32,750 nt of DNA, taken from Dicyema japonicum. Taxonomy: Eukaryota; Dicyemida; Rhombozoa; Dicyemidae. The stretch lies in contig RDEW01000023.1 of NCBI GenBank assembly GCA_011109175.1, positions 623,358 to 656,107 on the forward strand. Reading direction: 5' to 3'. The notes beneath the pieces are model-generated. The model ran no database searches, had not been told where the DNA came from, and saw only the letters and a program-made list of their open reading frames with translations. How positions within the stretch are numbered: position 1 is the first letter of the stretch; each line of letters starts with the position of its first letter. Of the stretch, positions 1-9,750 are shown piece by piece. A program made the position numbers and the translations under genes.

Positions 1-771
1 GATTAGTTTAACTAGTACACTTCTATTTCATATTGTAAGTGAACAGTTTCGCTTTTTAAGACCAAAACCGTTAATTAGGATGGGAGTCAATGGTGATCTC
101 ATTTTCTAACAATTTAGGAATTATCCTCAAATGGTCGACCGGCAAACTGTCTTTCGGAACAGCTTTTAGGATTGTGCATATTCGATCTCTGTATCTTTTT
201 TCATGGTTATCTGTGTTTCTACATGAACACGCATGTTATGAATGGTCTTTTGGTTTGTTGAAAACAAGATACAAAGCATTTCGTTGAACTGAGTCTGTTT
301 TTTTGGTCATCGAAAAAAAGAGGGAAAGTCTCTAGGCAGATCTCAATTATAGTGTTGTACATCTTCTCATTTCGCAAAACATCATCGTTAATACATGCCA
401 CTTGTGGATTTAACTGAATGGATGTTCGGGTTGTTTAGCTGCTCAAAGACAGAACCCCATTTGAAGACGGAAATCAGGCTTTCCGGTGAGGGATGAACCA
501 TTGGAGAAGCAAGGGATTTTATTCAAGTCAAAAGTCCGTCTGTAGTCACGATTTAGTTATCCACTTTGACAAAGAAAACTTTGTTAAGAAATAAAGGACC
601 AGAAGCTAAAAATGTCCTGCTGCAAAAATTAACTTACGGTCATATTTTTTCTAAATTTTCTATGACAAATTTAAAAATTATTGATTGTCACATTAATTTT
701 CCCAATTTGCAAGTTTATTACTAAAGAAAATTTCATTATTATTATTAAAATGATAAAATCTCAACAAAATT
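1..771. other. AT-rich stretch, no gene recognised
   Basis: Both strands carry only short open frames of about 60-65 codons, with no motif I recognise. Such lengths are expected by chance in several of six frames. Nothing is called here. Confidence 0.5.
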
Positions 772-1089
772 GAGATTTTCCTCCAAAAGAGGTATTCTCC
801 AAGTTTGGGTTTCTTCAAAAAAAGGTCGGACTGTACTACTAGCAAAATTCATAGATTCCTATATATGTAGCTTCACATAGATGATCCCCCATATAATTTG
901 TGAATCAAACATTTCCTTTCATTGTCTATTGAGATTTTCCTCCAAAAGAGGTATTCTCCAAGTTTGGGTTTCTTCAAAAAGAGGTCGGACTGCACTACTA
1001 GCAAAATTCATAGATTCCTATATATGTAGCTTCACACAGATGATCCCCCATATAATTTGTGAATCAAACATTTTTTTTCATTGTCTACT
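772..1089. repeat. Two-copy tandem duplication, unit about 159 bp
   Basis: The unit starts with GAGATTTTCCTCCAAAAGAG at 772 and again at 931. The copies differ at only a few bases, for example the length of an A run after TTCTTC. There is no n at the junction. The unit has no coding signature. It could be a recent local duplication or an unmerged allele or contig overlap. Confidence 0.9.
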
Positions 1090-1779
1090 ATCGATGTCTT
1101 GACTCAAGATTATTTGTAATTTATGTCGTTAGTATCTTCCCGAAGACCAAGTCAAACGCCTTCTCGATATCAATGTTATCTTTTCGAAAAATGTTTTGGC
1201 ATACCACAACAGTATACAATATTTTATTCAACATATTTTTGCCTTAAATACTTAGACTATGAAAAAAAGCATAAAACTTGACCGTTCTAAATAATTTATG
1301 TCGTACTTAAAGTCACAAAGTTATATGCTAACGGGGAGTAGAAAACAAAATATATTGGACAAAGGCGGTATAATTTGAATGATTAAATAAGGCGAGTTTA
1401 TGTAAAAAAACAATTCATAGCTAAAATTATGTATTTTTTATCCTCTCAGGTACTATCCGTGAATCTGTGGATTCGAAAATAAATTAAAGCATCATATAGT
1501 TCATTATTTATAAACCATCGATTTCTGACGTCGCGAGATCAAAGGAGGCAAAAGGTTATATTCAGTTTGAGAGATATTCCTTAGTCCACAAGACCTTCAA
1601 TTTCCATGATCTTTGTCCTTTGCAAGTGGTATGATTTTCATGATATTTTTCCGAGATTTAAATTTTTAATTAACCAAAAAGACAGAGTGAAAGACTGAAA
1701 TCTAACATCTAATGGATCTATTCCCTATTAGCTATTGTTTCATGGGCCGCTTTATCATATAACAATACGTGACTAGAAA
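1090..1779. other. AT-rich spacer, nothing recognised
   Basis: No open frame with a known motif, and no repeat shared with the rest of the window that I could see. Confidence 0.4.
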
Positions 1780-2490
1780 TGTCTCGACAAACAAGTCGAT
1801 TTCAACATGAGTTCACAAATATCTGAAGGAGATAAACTCGGATTACTACTGTGGAAGGGATCATAAAATTGGAAGAGTGAAAGATGTCTTTATGGGGTTG
1901 GTTATAATGACGAGGAGGAGTGTTTATTACATGTTAGCTGAAAGTCATTAGTGGGTCAAATGTGACACCCAGTTTTTTGGTAGAATTTGTGGAGGCGATT
2001 GTTATTCCACTTAGAGTCAATGGAGGCGCCGAGTTAGTCAATCTTCTGTTGTAAGTAAAGATCATAAAGCACGACTTTTCAGGACTTGTGTGTAGTTGGT
2101 TCCTCGTAAGCCAACAGTTTAGGCTATCCAGTGAATCTTGTAAGCGAATACCTGCTCTGTGGATGCATTGGTCTCTTGTTCCCAGGATTAAATCGTCGGC
2201 GTAAGCAAGAATAGGGCATCGTCGCAACTGTAGGAAGGCATGTCGCTCATGAATAGGTTGAATAGACTTTGGAGAGAAGGGGATCTTTGCGGGACCCTGA
2301 TTGGTAGAAATTTAGTGATTAAAGATGTGGAATGGGGGATTACTCTTCCTATTCGTCCGTTGAGAAAGTTAACAAAATTTTCAGGTTGTTCGGAATGTTA
2401 GACCCATAAATCTTCCTAGTGAGCAGCTTCCTCGGTATTGAGTCAAAAGCCTTTTATATGTCAATGGAACACATGATGGTTTTTTGATGC
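1780..2490 (-). pseudogene. Non-LTR retrotransposon reverse transcriptase remnant (Jockey/CR1-like)
   Basis: Read on the minus strand from about 2490 downwards, the fragment shows RT block A (SIDI, stop, KAFDSIPRKLL), a degraded block B (VPQ then LFNLFMSDMP) and block C with the catalytic AYADDLILG near 2200. Then comes the post-catalytic segment ending KKLGVTFDPLMTFS at 1934, an LGVTFD motif typical of LINE RT. The open piece with YADDL is 97 codons (1934-2227). Block A is interrupted by in-frame stops and the blocks lie in different frames, so this is a dead copy. There is no 5' endonuclease here: the sequence upstream is an integrase remnant in the same orientation. The RT identity is firm. 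The clade is inferred from the motif style. Confidence 0.85.
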
Positions 2491-2507
2491 CGAGGTTTGC
2501 GTTGTAG

Positions 2508-3086
2508 TCACCTAACCATTCGTAGAATAACTCTGTCTCCAATATTCAACGATTCTTCATCATTTTTCCATCTTCTTTTCTTTCGCATTTTTTCTGCATC
2601 TACCAAAGTATGCCTTCGTGCAGAATCCCGTGACAAAGATTGGTCTTCATCTTCTTCATACTGTAGAAATCTATTTAAGCGTTCATCAGATATTTCTGGC
2701 GGATAATCCGCTCCATTAAAATTCTTGAAAGGAGCATGTTTGGTGGTCTCTTGGTCTCCCAGACTGGATTGATATATTCCCAGAGTTCCATCAGCAGAAG
2801 AAACGGATGATAACCATTTTTTAAGAGATTGATTTAACCTATACATTATCATATAAATGATACCTCTCTACCTGGTCTTTAATTCACGGTGCACTTGGTT
2901 GTCCAATAATATGTTTAACATTTAACCTGTTACAAATTTCTATGAGATAAGAGTTTCTGAACTCTATCGTCCTCTAAAAACTAGCAATGAGGCTAGTCTC
3001 CAAATGCGCTGTTTACTCTTTCTTGAAAGCGACGCATCAAAATATCCATTTTCTAGATATTCGATTATCTGACGCAACTCATCCAT
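2508..3086 (-). pseudogene. Integrase-type transposon remnant (KRBA2/Pol-like), internally deleted
   Basis: On the minus strand an ATG at 3086 opens a frame beginning MDELRQIIEYLENGYFDAS, followed by a basic KSKQRIWRL. This resembles the N-terminus of KRBA2-like integrase proteins of invertebrates. The frame then shifts straight into the end of a DDE integrase core: EFRNSYLIEICNRLNVKHI, GQPSAP, then QVER, which carries the likely catalytic Glu, and NQSLKKWLSS. The last 114 codons (2508-2852) are open, rich in Asp/Glu/Lys/Arg, and end DAEKMRKKRR...LNIGDRVIL. That is the 'IGD-V-L' segment typical just after integrase cores. The zinc-binding H2C2 region and the first two catalytic Asp residues are missing, so the copy has lost its middle. 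Two stops and at least two frameshifts confirm decay. It abuts the 3' end of the CPSF3 relic. Confidence 0.7.
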
Positions 3087-3219
3087 GTTCAACTTGAAGC
3101 ATAAAACCATGTGCAGAAAAAGCTCTTCAACTAATTCTTTTCGTTCTCCTCGCTAACAAATTCAGGGTACGACAAATCATTTACAGAGTTATCTTCCACC
3201 TTCAAAATAATAGCCTGAA

Positions 3220-3665
3220 CAGCATCAACGTACATATCTAAAGCAGGACTCGAAATCCACTTCGAATAAAGACAATTTTAAACTCAAAAACCACGTAATC
3301 GTCCTTACAAATAATCTCAATTGTTTTCGCTACAAAAATCTTGGAAGGATTCAACATCCTCGGAGACCAAATAAGTCATCTGCATTAAAAAAAGTTCTAA
3401 CCAAATCCCGAGATCTCTTAAAAAGTATTGATTGCCTTTGAANCAGCATCAACGTACATATCTAAAGCAGGACTCAAAGTCCACTTCGAATAAAGACAAT
3501 TTTAAACTCAAAGACCACGTAATCGTCCTTACAAATAATCTCAATTGTTTTCGCTACAAAAATCTTGGAAGGATTCAACATCCTTGGAGACCAAATCAGT
3601 CATCTGCATTAAAAAAAGTTCTAACCAAATCCCGAGATCTCTTAAAAGTATTGATTGCCTTTGAA
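3220..3665. repeat. Two-copy tandem duplication joined by a single n (unit about 224 bp)
   Basis: CAGCATCAACGTACATATC begins both copies, at 3220 and at 3444, with a lone n at 3443. The copies are nearly identical. Each contains the same 3' part of the CPSF3 relic, including one micro-intron, so the pseudogene reads this segment twice. A one-base n at the exact seam suggests two overlapping contig ends placed side by side. Confidence 0.92.
3260..3283 (-). other. Relic micro-intron 8 of CPSF3, 24 nt
   Basis: Minus strand GTTTAAAATT...TTCGAAG. Removing it nearly joins VVFE to WISSPALDMY, as in the intact family; one exon base appears lost. The same intron recurs in the duplicate at 3484-3507. 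Confidence 0.6.
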
Positions 3666-4010
3666 CTATCAAACTCCTAATCAGTTTCGTGTAATCTAAA
3701 GAATCAAATCTTTAACAAAACCAGTGACTTCCGAAGACTCCATGATATGGTAATTAAAATTCCGTTTAACTATGACCCCGGAGAGTCGGTCTCCGGTATT
3801 CATTCGTTTAATGGAGGCCATTTTCCCGATTATCTAGGATAGAGATATTGCCTGAGTACTTTAGCTGTTCGTTCTCCCTTGAAATACAAATATATGTTCT
3901 GTGTTACGTGGATCATAAATATCGATGTTATAAGACGGATCATCCTCATATTCCCTTATAAGAGCAGCCTTCAGTCTCCCCATCACAGTCCTTTCCCCAT
4001 GAACGAGATT

Positions 4011-4033
4011 CTAATAGTCACATGAAAACTCAC
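4011..4033 (-). other. Relic micro-intron 7 of CPSF3, 23 nt
   Basis: Minus strand GTGAGTTTTC...ACTATTAG. Removal joins KPPHI to NLVHGE in frame, matching the conserved KPPH-x-x-LVHGE of CPSF73. Confidence 0.8.
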
Positions 4034-4360
4034 AATATGAGGTGGTTTAATAGCTCGGACAAATTCTCTAGTCTGTTTGTAATCCGTGTGGGCTGAGAAG
4101 GAGATGTACTCGACTGAGCATTTCAATGGGAGAACGCTTCCTTGGACAGTTTGGATAGTTTCAGGGTTTTTGAGAATGTACTATATAAAAAATACATGAA
4201 ATTCCTGGATAACGTCCCTTTAACACAATACCAGGATATGATGACTCCGTTTCGTAGTTCTAAGCACCACATCTCAAAGAGATCTCTGCTAAGTCCACTC
4301 TGTCATTCCGGGAAAGGCAAGCAAGACTGAAGGGCCGATATCATTAAATTCATCAATACT

Positions 4361-4443
4361 CTACGAGAAAACAATATTGAAATAAAAGTATAAAAATAAA
4401 ATACTCAAAAATAATTCTAGATAAAAAATCGAATTTAAAATAC
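4361..4443 (-). other. Relic intron 6 of CPSF3, about 83 nt
   Basis: Minus strand GTATTTTAAATT...TTTTCTCGTAG, strongly AT-rich with a pyrimidine-rich 3' end. Removal joins KHIYNLR to SIDEFNDIG in frame, as in the family. Confidence 0.75.
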
Positions 4444-4619
4444 ACGTAAATTGTAAATATGTTTAAATACAAATAGATTCGAACATGACATTAAATTCCT
4501 TATTTTGTCATTCATAGAGTCCACAAAGGTTTGAAAAACATTTATGCACTTCCTAGTCAGATTTGACCCATAGTACATGGGAATGCTCAGCAGCTGGGGA
4601 TTTCTGCTTCAATACTCAT

Positions 4620-4644
4620 CTAAATTGATGACAGCTAAGACTAC
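4620..4644 (-). other. Relic micro-intron 5 of CPSF3, 25 nt
   Basis: Minus strand GTAGTCTTAG...CAATTTAG. Removal brings QELLLNI next to DEY, where intact CPSF73 reads QELLLILDEY. Confidence 0.75.
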
Positions 4645-4796
4645 CTAATATTTAACAGCAGCTCCTGAGTTCCTGCCAAGGCACAATCTGGGATGAGACA
4701 TCTTCCCCCTTGAGAGACAATCTCATGGACCCGATTCGTGAATTTTCGCACTCTATGTTCCTGAGGCTCGTAAACACTTGTTCCGTAAGTCGATTC

Positions 4797-4822
4797 CTAA
4801 AAAATGTATAAAAGAAAACGAC
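4797..4822 (-). other. Relic micro-intron 4 of CPSF3, 26 nt
   Basis: Minus strand GTCGTTTTCT...TTTTTTAG. Removal joins PDVLII to ESTYGT exactly, the conserved PDILIIESTYGT segment of the family. Confidence 0.85.
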
Positions 4823-5074
4823 AATTATAAGGACGTCAGGCACAACTGGGGAAATTTAAGCTGCCATTATGTGTCAATCTTCTCTAGAGAAATCACCAGT
4901 TTATATAATTTTCACCCCAGCAATCACAATGAGAAACATTGCAGCGCCAAGTACATGTCCAGCAGATCTGCAGGAAAACTTTATCTCATCTACCATAATT
5001 TCTTGGTGGTAATCGATCGTCTCAATTTTATTCATACTGTGGCAATCTCATTTGTGCCACCGGTATTCGCAAAA

Positions 5075-5175
5075 CTAAAATTTAGTTTTAAATTTGATTA
5101 ATTTTAATTCAAATAACAATTTTAAATATTTTAAACAAAAAATTTTTGAAGTGGTTATTAAATAATATACCAAAC
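5075..5175 (-). other. Relic intron 3 of CPSF3, about 101 nt
   Basis: Minus strand GTTTGGTATA...AATTTTAG lies between the exon ending LLLTDYAK and the exon carrying [12 protein letters not shown]. Nearly all A/T. The 3' edge is less certain because the next exon is diverged. Confidence 0.6.
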
Positions 5176-5298
5176 TTTCGCGTAGTCAGTTAAAAGAAGT
5201 CTATAGATTGCTTTTGTAGCATGTGTCATAAACATCCTCCTCTAAATATAGTTTTCTCCAGTAAATATGGCAGAGAGCCACAGTGATTCAGATGAAAG

Positions 5299-5321
5299 CT
5301 AAAATTCCCAAAAAATCAAAC
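5299..5321 (-). other. Relic micro-intron 2 of CPSF3, 23 nt
   Basis: Minus strand GTTTGATTTT...AATTTTAG splits the active-site motif. Removal restores I-S-H-F-H-L-N-H-C-G. Without it the first His is lost, which supports the splice call. Confidence 0.85.
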
Positions 5322-5418
5322 TGACTAATCAGGGAAGGTCAATTTTATCCAACTCAACTGAATCAATGAAGGGCAATGCATCCAAACCAAATCTGCCACG
5401 ATGGATTCCACAGTCGAG

Positions 5419-5439
5419 CTACATAATTACTACATATAC
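5419..5439 (-). other. Relic micro-intron 1 of CPSF3, 21 nt
   Basis: Minus strand GTATATGTAG...ATTATGTAG. Removal joins KHIM to LDCGIHRG, the conserved K-I-M-L-D-C-G-I-H of CPSF73. Confidence 0.85.
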
Positions 5440-5578
5440 CATAATATGTTTGTTCCTGAATTCTATGATGATACATGACCTGCCCACTTCCTGTCCGGCA
5501 ACGCTGAATTTATTGTAATGACTCTTACAGTGGATAGATTCATAGTTTTGAATTTTCATCTGAATGAGAATCCACCAT

Positions 5579-5699
5579 GAGTGATTAATTTTCAAATTTT
5601 CATTATTAATTAATTTTTTAATTATTAATTTATTTAAATATTTTGCGCTGTTGTGTAATTTTTATAAGTAAACATTTTATTATCAAAATACCTTTTCCC
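5579..5699. promoter_or_regulatory. Possible shared promoter between divergent relics
   Basis: 121 bp, almost all A/T, between the minus-strand CPSF3 ATG (5578) and a plus-strand ATG (5700). The head-to-head spacing suggests a former bidirectional promoter. No specific element can be named. Confidence 0.3.
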
Positions 5700-6330
5700 A
5701 TGACCAAATCGACTGGTGAAGATTTACATTATGAAAACTCTTCAGTCGAATGAAGTAATATCCGCTACTGCAGTATATGTGATGAAAATAGAAGAGGGAT
5801 CATTCACACATCAAGTGGACATGTTAGTTTCGAGATTTCCATTGATGACTTCTTTACCCTTTCTCCAAACGATCCAGAAGTATCGAAGGTTATTGGATCG
5901 ACTATCAATGTAAATACATAGATGTTCTTATGCTAGTGTATAAAAAGATCATCTTCAATCAGTTTTGCAATTCATACTTTGGAACAACCATTTCATTTTC
6001 TAACGATCTCTGGTCACTTTTGAAACGATCTACTTTAGGATTTAAAAAATGAGATTTTCATATGTCGAAGATTTCAGCCGCATATGGAATCTGTTTATTT
6101 TCTTATCTTAGAGTTTTCGAATTTTCGTTGGTATTCTCAGCTTTCAGAGCGGAATCTGATAATTTGAACGTCTCAATCAAGATCAGGCATTTCCATTAAG
6201 AGAAAAAGGAGATCATGATACCAATGAGGTCTTTTACTTATGTTCGCGATAATTATGCTGTCATACATAGCATTTTAGATCACAATTTAGCATTTTTCTT
6301 TATCGGTGTTAAGCGTTTGACCATTTAAAG
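5700..6330 (+). pseudogene. Possible decayed gene divergent from CPSF3, function unknown
   Basis: From the ATG at 5700 a frame beginning MTKSTGEDLHYENSSVE meets one TGA, then continues through HVSFEISIDDFFTLSPNDPE to about 5909. There a possible 27-nt GT...AG micro-intron (5910-5936) occurs, but it does not preserve the frame. A second plus-strand frame from about 5848 to 6330 is open except for two stops and contains KKIIFNQFCNSYFGTTISF, ISAAYGICLFSYLRVFEFS and SFTYVRDNYAVIHSILDHN. This is more open than expected for DNA this AT-rich, so a decayed coding sequence is plausible. I do not recognise the family. Confidence 0.35.
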
Positions 6331-7219
6331 CGGCTCTGGCGTAGATTGTTTAATTTAATTTAAGATTGTTTACTTAACGGTTGCCGGATAACAGGCCTTA
6401 AGGTTGCTAATCTGATTTCCGATACTGTAAATTTTGGTTGAAGGTTCCACGAATCAATATGCTTTGGTTTGACGAGTGACATCAGTGACATTTCACTGCG
6501 GAACTGGATCGTCTATATAGGACACTTTAGTGTTGCACATGCGGGGTTATAAACATTATGGCTTTTGAAAGTGCCTTAAAAATAATTGTTTACTTCAATT
6601 TACCTGTACCATAGTATTAAAAACATAACATAAAAATCAAAGCCTCGAAATATCATAAATTTATGAAAATTTACTTTAAACATTCCTTTCAAAATGTTTT
6701 GCAAAAAAAGCAGCTAGTTGCTGTTTAGCAATCACGCCCTGAATCACTCATAAGACACACTAACTTTTACAACACTACTGATTATCTTACAAGGCGTATG
6801 AATAATAAAATGACAACGCGTACAAACTGAGATAAAGCACTTTAAAAACTGAGCACATATATGTAAAATGATTTCAATACTTTATTTCTTGCACGACTAG
6901 GTACCAATTGATCTATGGACCGGCAACGGTTCGCGGTTCATCGGTTAGAGAATTTTGAATTACACAATATAATTGAATTTTTATTTTTAGAAGTCATTAT
7001 TTATGAAACAACTTTTATTATTTGGGAATTTATGAATCGAATTATGTAACAAATGCGCAAGACTTTAGTAATAATTGTCCTATGTGATAGCGTCCGGGCT
7101 GTTGATACTGTCCGTGTTGATAAGACAAAAAAAATTTACTTTGAGTAAATAAATCGATTAAGCGAGAAAAGGGTCGAAAATAGAAGAGGTAGAAGGATCG
7201 GTCAAGGTCGAAAAAAACT
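6331..7219. other. AT-rich spacer, nothing recognised
   Basis: No coherent open frame and no repeat shared with the rest of the window. It ends where the 3.4-kb duplicated block begins. Confidence 0.4.
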
Positions 7220-7658
7220 CAATTACGTCAATTTTACGTTCCCCAACCACATGGCCCTTCGTGTGATAGCGAAGGCGACAAATATACTACAGAATGCCAC
7301 CCTTCTGACAATGAAGTAAATGAGTTGGTGGAAATAGCCTCTCAGGTTGTCTTTGTGGTCACCAGGTTGTCTTGAACTAAGGGATAATTATGATCATATA
7401 TGGACCTTGAAAAGTGTATTGAGATACTGTAGTTTTTGTTGAATGACGATTAGTTTCTTAGTGTTTTTTGTTAGATTTGCTTTCATATGTAAATTCGGTG
7501 ATTTTTAGTCCAGTAGTTAAGTTTTTTTACCGATTTCCCTGACAACCATTGAACATTCAACGGAGACATAGATTTTGAGTTGTCTTAGAGAGGGTGACGA
7601 TTAGATGGACTATCAGAGTTTGTTGCAACAGGGACAGTAAAGGACGATACGCTGCTGT

Positions 7659-8076
7659 TTATTTTTCAGGTTGCAACTCTATGGCATGAAAGTGCACTCG
7701 TGCAGCACTCGAGACAATCTTCCGAACTAACTTCTTCCAATTTCCTCGATCGTAAGACAGTTTTCTTAACTTGTCCAAATCGTTTCCACTTTTTATACTT
7801 TTTTCATAAGCTTTAAAACTACATCAAGTGTTTCTAGAAGTGTAATATGACGGTGACGGGGAAACTCGGTTTCTCTGCGATTGTCTGACGATATATAATT
7901 CAGATTGTTTCATTTATATTTACTGGGGTCTTCTGGCTAAGAGCCCGTGTGACATTTATCTTCTGCAGTCTTTTGGCGAGAACTTTTTTGGCATGGTAGG
8001 TAAAATTAAGCTGCCTGTCGTAAGTCATTTTTAGGATTGAGGGTTTTACTTTGACAGGTATTCGAGTATGTCCGGT
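7659..8076 (-). pseudogene. RTE-like LINE: RT connection region and C-terminus (copy 1)
   Basis: The minus strand from 8076 reads KPSILKMTYDRQLNFTYHAK then KVLAKRLQKINVTRALSQKT. This is the segment after the RT catalytic core in LINEs, with the pattern Tyr-Asp-x-x-Leu-x-Phe-x-x-His. After stops and a frame change, the end reads LDKLRKLSYDRGNWKKLVRK and stops at 7659. The 'DR-x-x-W-x-x-L' tail is typical of RTE/L1 ORF2 ends. No RT core (YxDD) lies between here and the linker at 8264, so the copy has lost it. Copy 2 has the same structure, so the deletion predates the duplication. Confidence 0.7.
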
Positions 8077-8263
8077 GAAGATTTATGGTCCTTCTTTGGA
8101 CCGACGGTCGGAGGTGAATGGAGTGCATGATGTGTTGCAATTACCTCCTTTTGCTATTCAGCATTCAGTAATATTTTGCCATTTTTGTCTTAGATGATTG
8201 TTCGTATTTTCCGGTTTGTGTGGCGTAGTAAGCGAACAGCCATATACAATTGTGAATTATCTC

Positions 8264-8605
8264 TTAGTTTGGATACTTATTGATTTTGCGAAGCAGTTCT
8301 TTTTGTGGAGTGTCTTGTTCAAAATCCTGATTTTTTACGGATTTGGTCTTTCTGCCCCTGAAGGGCTTTTCTCTTGTTATATTCTTTTTTCGTTTAGTTT
8401 TTTTTGTATGGATTTCTATTAACTCCTTTGCTAGTTCTGTATCTATCGTCCGATCCTTACTGGCCTTCTCCCACGTGCCGAGGTACTGGCTTGCTGCTTC
8501 GTTTATTATATTCTTTGTGCGATCCCACGAAATTCTTACTGTTAGGTCCTTTAGATGAGAGCAGATATATTGTTGGTAATTTATGACTGTATTTGGATGA
8601 GACAT
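8264..8605 (-). pseudogene. LINE ORF2 linker between endonuclease and RT (copy 1)
   Basis: 113 open codons starting MSHPNTVINYQQYICSHLKD. The central part reads DRTKNIINEAASQYLGTWE and is followed by a Lys-rich tail. The pattern 'W-x-x-x-K-x-x-I-x-x-A-A-x-x-x-L-G' and the position directly after the endonuclease fragment match the linker of craniofacial-development-like RTE ORF2 proteins. The second copy (14634-14843) keeps the first 69 codons with similar residues, then breaks. Conservation of the frame between copies supports a coding origin. No independent function is implied. Confidence 0.55.
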
Positions 8606-8614
8606 CAGTTATTC

Positions 8615-8935
8615 CGTTGCGTATCCATTTCTTGTATTCTCATTATTATTGTTTGTAATGTTGTTATGTTTCTTATTTTTGATACCATGCTTCGCCAGGC
8701 TGAATGTTACAATAACCATTCTGTGATCGCTGACAGTTGTTGAACCTTCAAATGAGTGTGCGTTTATAAGAGAGCGTTTGTCGTTTATATAATATAATCA
8801 ATTTGGTTGTACATAGGGATTAGTTTTCCATCTGGGTTTATTCGTTCGCTCATCCAAGTTGTTATGTGGCATGCACGATGAGAGAATGCAGTGTTGCACA
8901 AGAACAATTTGTTACCGTTCAGAAATGGCAGCTCA
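8615..8935 (-). pseudogene. RTE-like LINE endonuclease, C-terminal half (copy 1)
   Basis: The minus strand shows PFLNGNKLFLCNTAFSHRA, HITTWMSERINPDGKL, MYNQIDYI, then VSDHRMVIVTFSL. These are the C-terminal landmarks of the apurinic-type endonuclease of RTE LINEs: NT-x-F, T-W, N-Q-I-D-Y and the catalytic S-D-H. The N-terminal half (the usual start with the catalytic Glu and the GDFN motif) was not found upstream, so the domain is 5'-truncated. Frameshifts occur around the DYI segment. The endonuclease would nick target DNA for target-primed reverse transcription. Confidence 0.75.
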
Positions 8936-8982
8936 TTGCCTGAAAGGTCATAATGGAGACTGAGCAGATCACTTCAATGCCA

Positions 8983-9345
8983 CCTAAGATGTTGATAAAA
9001 TTGACAAAAGGCAAAAAATGTCAAACGGCAGTTTCGTCGGTCTATTTTTACATGAATTGCTTTCAACTATAATATATCTAAGATATATTCCAAAGTATGA
9101 GCCTAATCATTATCAGACAGAAAACCTGACGATGCCAAATTTATTATTTTGTTTTTTCTTTACTGGAGTCAAATTTTAAATAAAAATACAGATAAGACAG
9201 AATTCCTTCACCTCTATTTACTTTTTAGACAGTATTGAATCTGAACAACTCCCATGAGGAATCTAGCGAACCCAACTTCAAGGCTGATAGAAATATGACA
9301 AAAATCAACATAGATTTTATGTTCATTATTTAGAATCATGAGTTA
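8983..9345 (-). repeat. Segment present three times (copies also at about 15168-15535 and, inverted, 26148-26532)
   Basis: This part of the duplicated block recurs on the opposite strand at 26148-26532. It includes CAATTCATGTAAAAATAGAC-like and CATAAAATCTATGTTGATTT-like sequence read on the minus strand. It lies between the endonuclease piece and the tail-domain piece. A translated stretch FCHISI-x-LE recalls RT block A, but too little is left to assign. Confidence 0.75.
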
Positions 9346-9589
9346 ACCGAACGCATCAAGTTTACGAGATAAAAGAATCTCCCTGCAGTATGGTCCCATG
9401 AATTTTTAATTGTCGGCATTTTAGCAAATCATAACTTCAATTAGTAAAATTAATTATTACATTGAGCGACTTCAATAGCCAGGTATTTTACCTTGCAAGA
9501 TACGATCTCGAAACAATCAGTCCCACGAGATCCTAGGCGATATTAATGATCTTCGTTTTCATAAACTGAATATCACCCAAATTTGTTGG

Positions 9590-9750
9590 AGAGTCTTTTT
9601 TAACATGTGTAACGCACTAAGCCATGTTTCGACCATTATCGAATGGGAATATTGTTATTCCTTCGGGGCGTTGCCATCTCAAAGAAGAAACTAGTTGTGG
9701 CCAGCATAGAAAGTGCATTTTTAATGTCAAGTGTGACATCATGTATGGGA
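9590..9750 (-). pseudogene. LINE tail domain fragment ('RPDG' type), copy 1
   Basis: The minus strand reads RWQRPEGITIFPFDNGRN then CVTHV and SPTNLGD. This matches the R-P-D-G-x-T-x-x-P-W...W-D-x-T-C-V-D-T-x-A-P-S segment found at the C-terminal end of many invertebrate LINE RT proteins. A clearer example lies at 22010-22370 in this window. Only about 45 codons survive, with a stop. The same piece is in copy 2 near 15800-15930. Confidence 0.5.

Larger units (their letters stand above)
3131..5578 (-). pseudogene. CPSF3: CPSF3/CPSF73 (YSH1) pseudogene with relic micro-introns
   Basis: CPSF73 is the metallo-beta-lactamase/beta-CASP endonuclease that cleaves pre-mRNA at the poly(A) site in the nucleus. 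From a minus-strand ATG at 5578 the following appear in family order: GQEVGRSCIIIEF, LDCGIHRGRFGLDALPF, SHFHLNHCGSLP (split by an intron), [132 protein letters not shown] and WISSPALDMYVDAVQAIIL. The metal-binding HxHxDH motif reads HFHLNH, so its Asp has become Asn. Many in-frame stops (for example in place of Tyr before TGDFSR) and single-base losses make this a pseudogene. Retained introns argue for duplication of genomic DNA rather than retrocopying. The C-terminal dimerisation region is not recognisable. A 224-bp tandem repeat joined by one n lies inside the 3' part. Confidence 0.9.

Noticed and set aside
3131-5578. Stop-codon reassignment (ciliate-like code) as the explanation for in-frame stops in CPSF3
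   Set aside because: TAA, TAG and TGA fall at positions where the family has Tyr, Arg, Glu and Leu, with no consistent amino acid, and frameshifts also occur. Decay explains this better.
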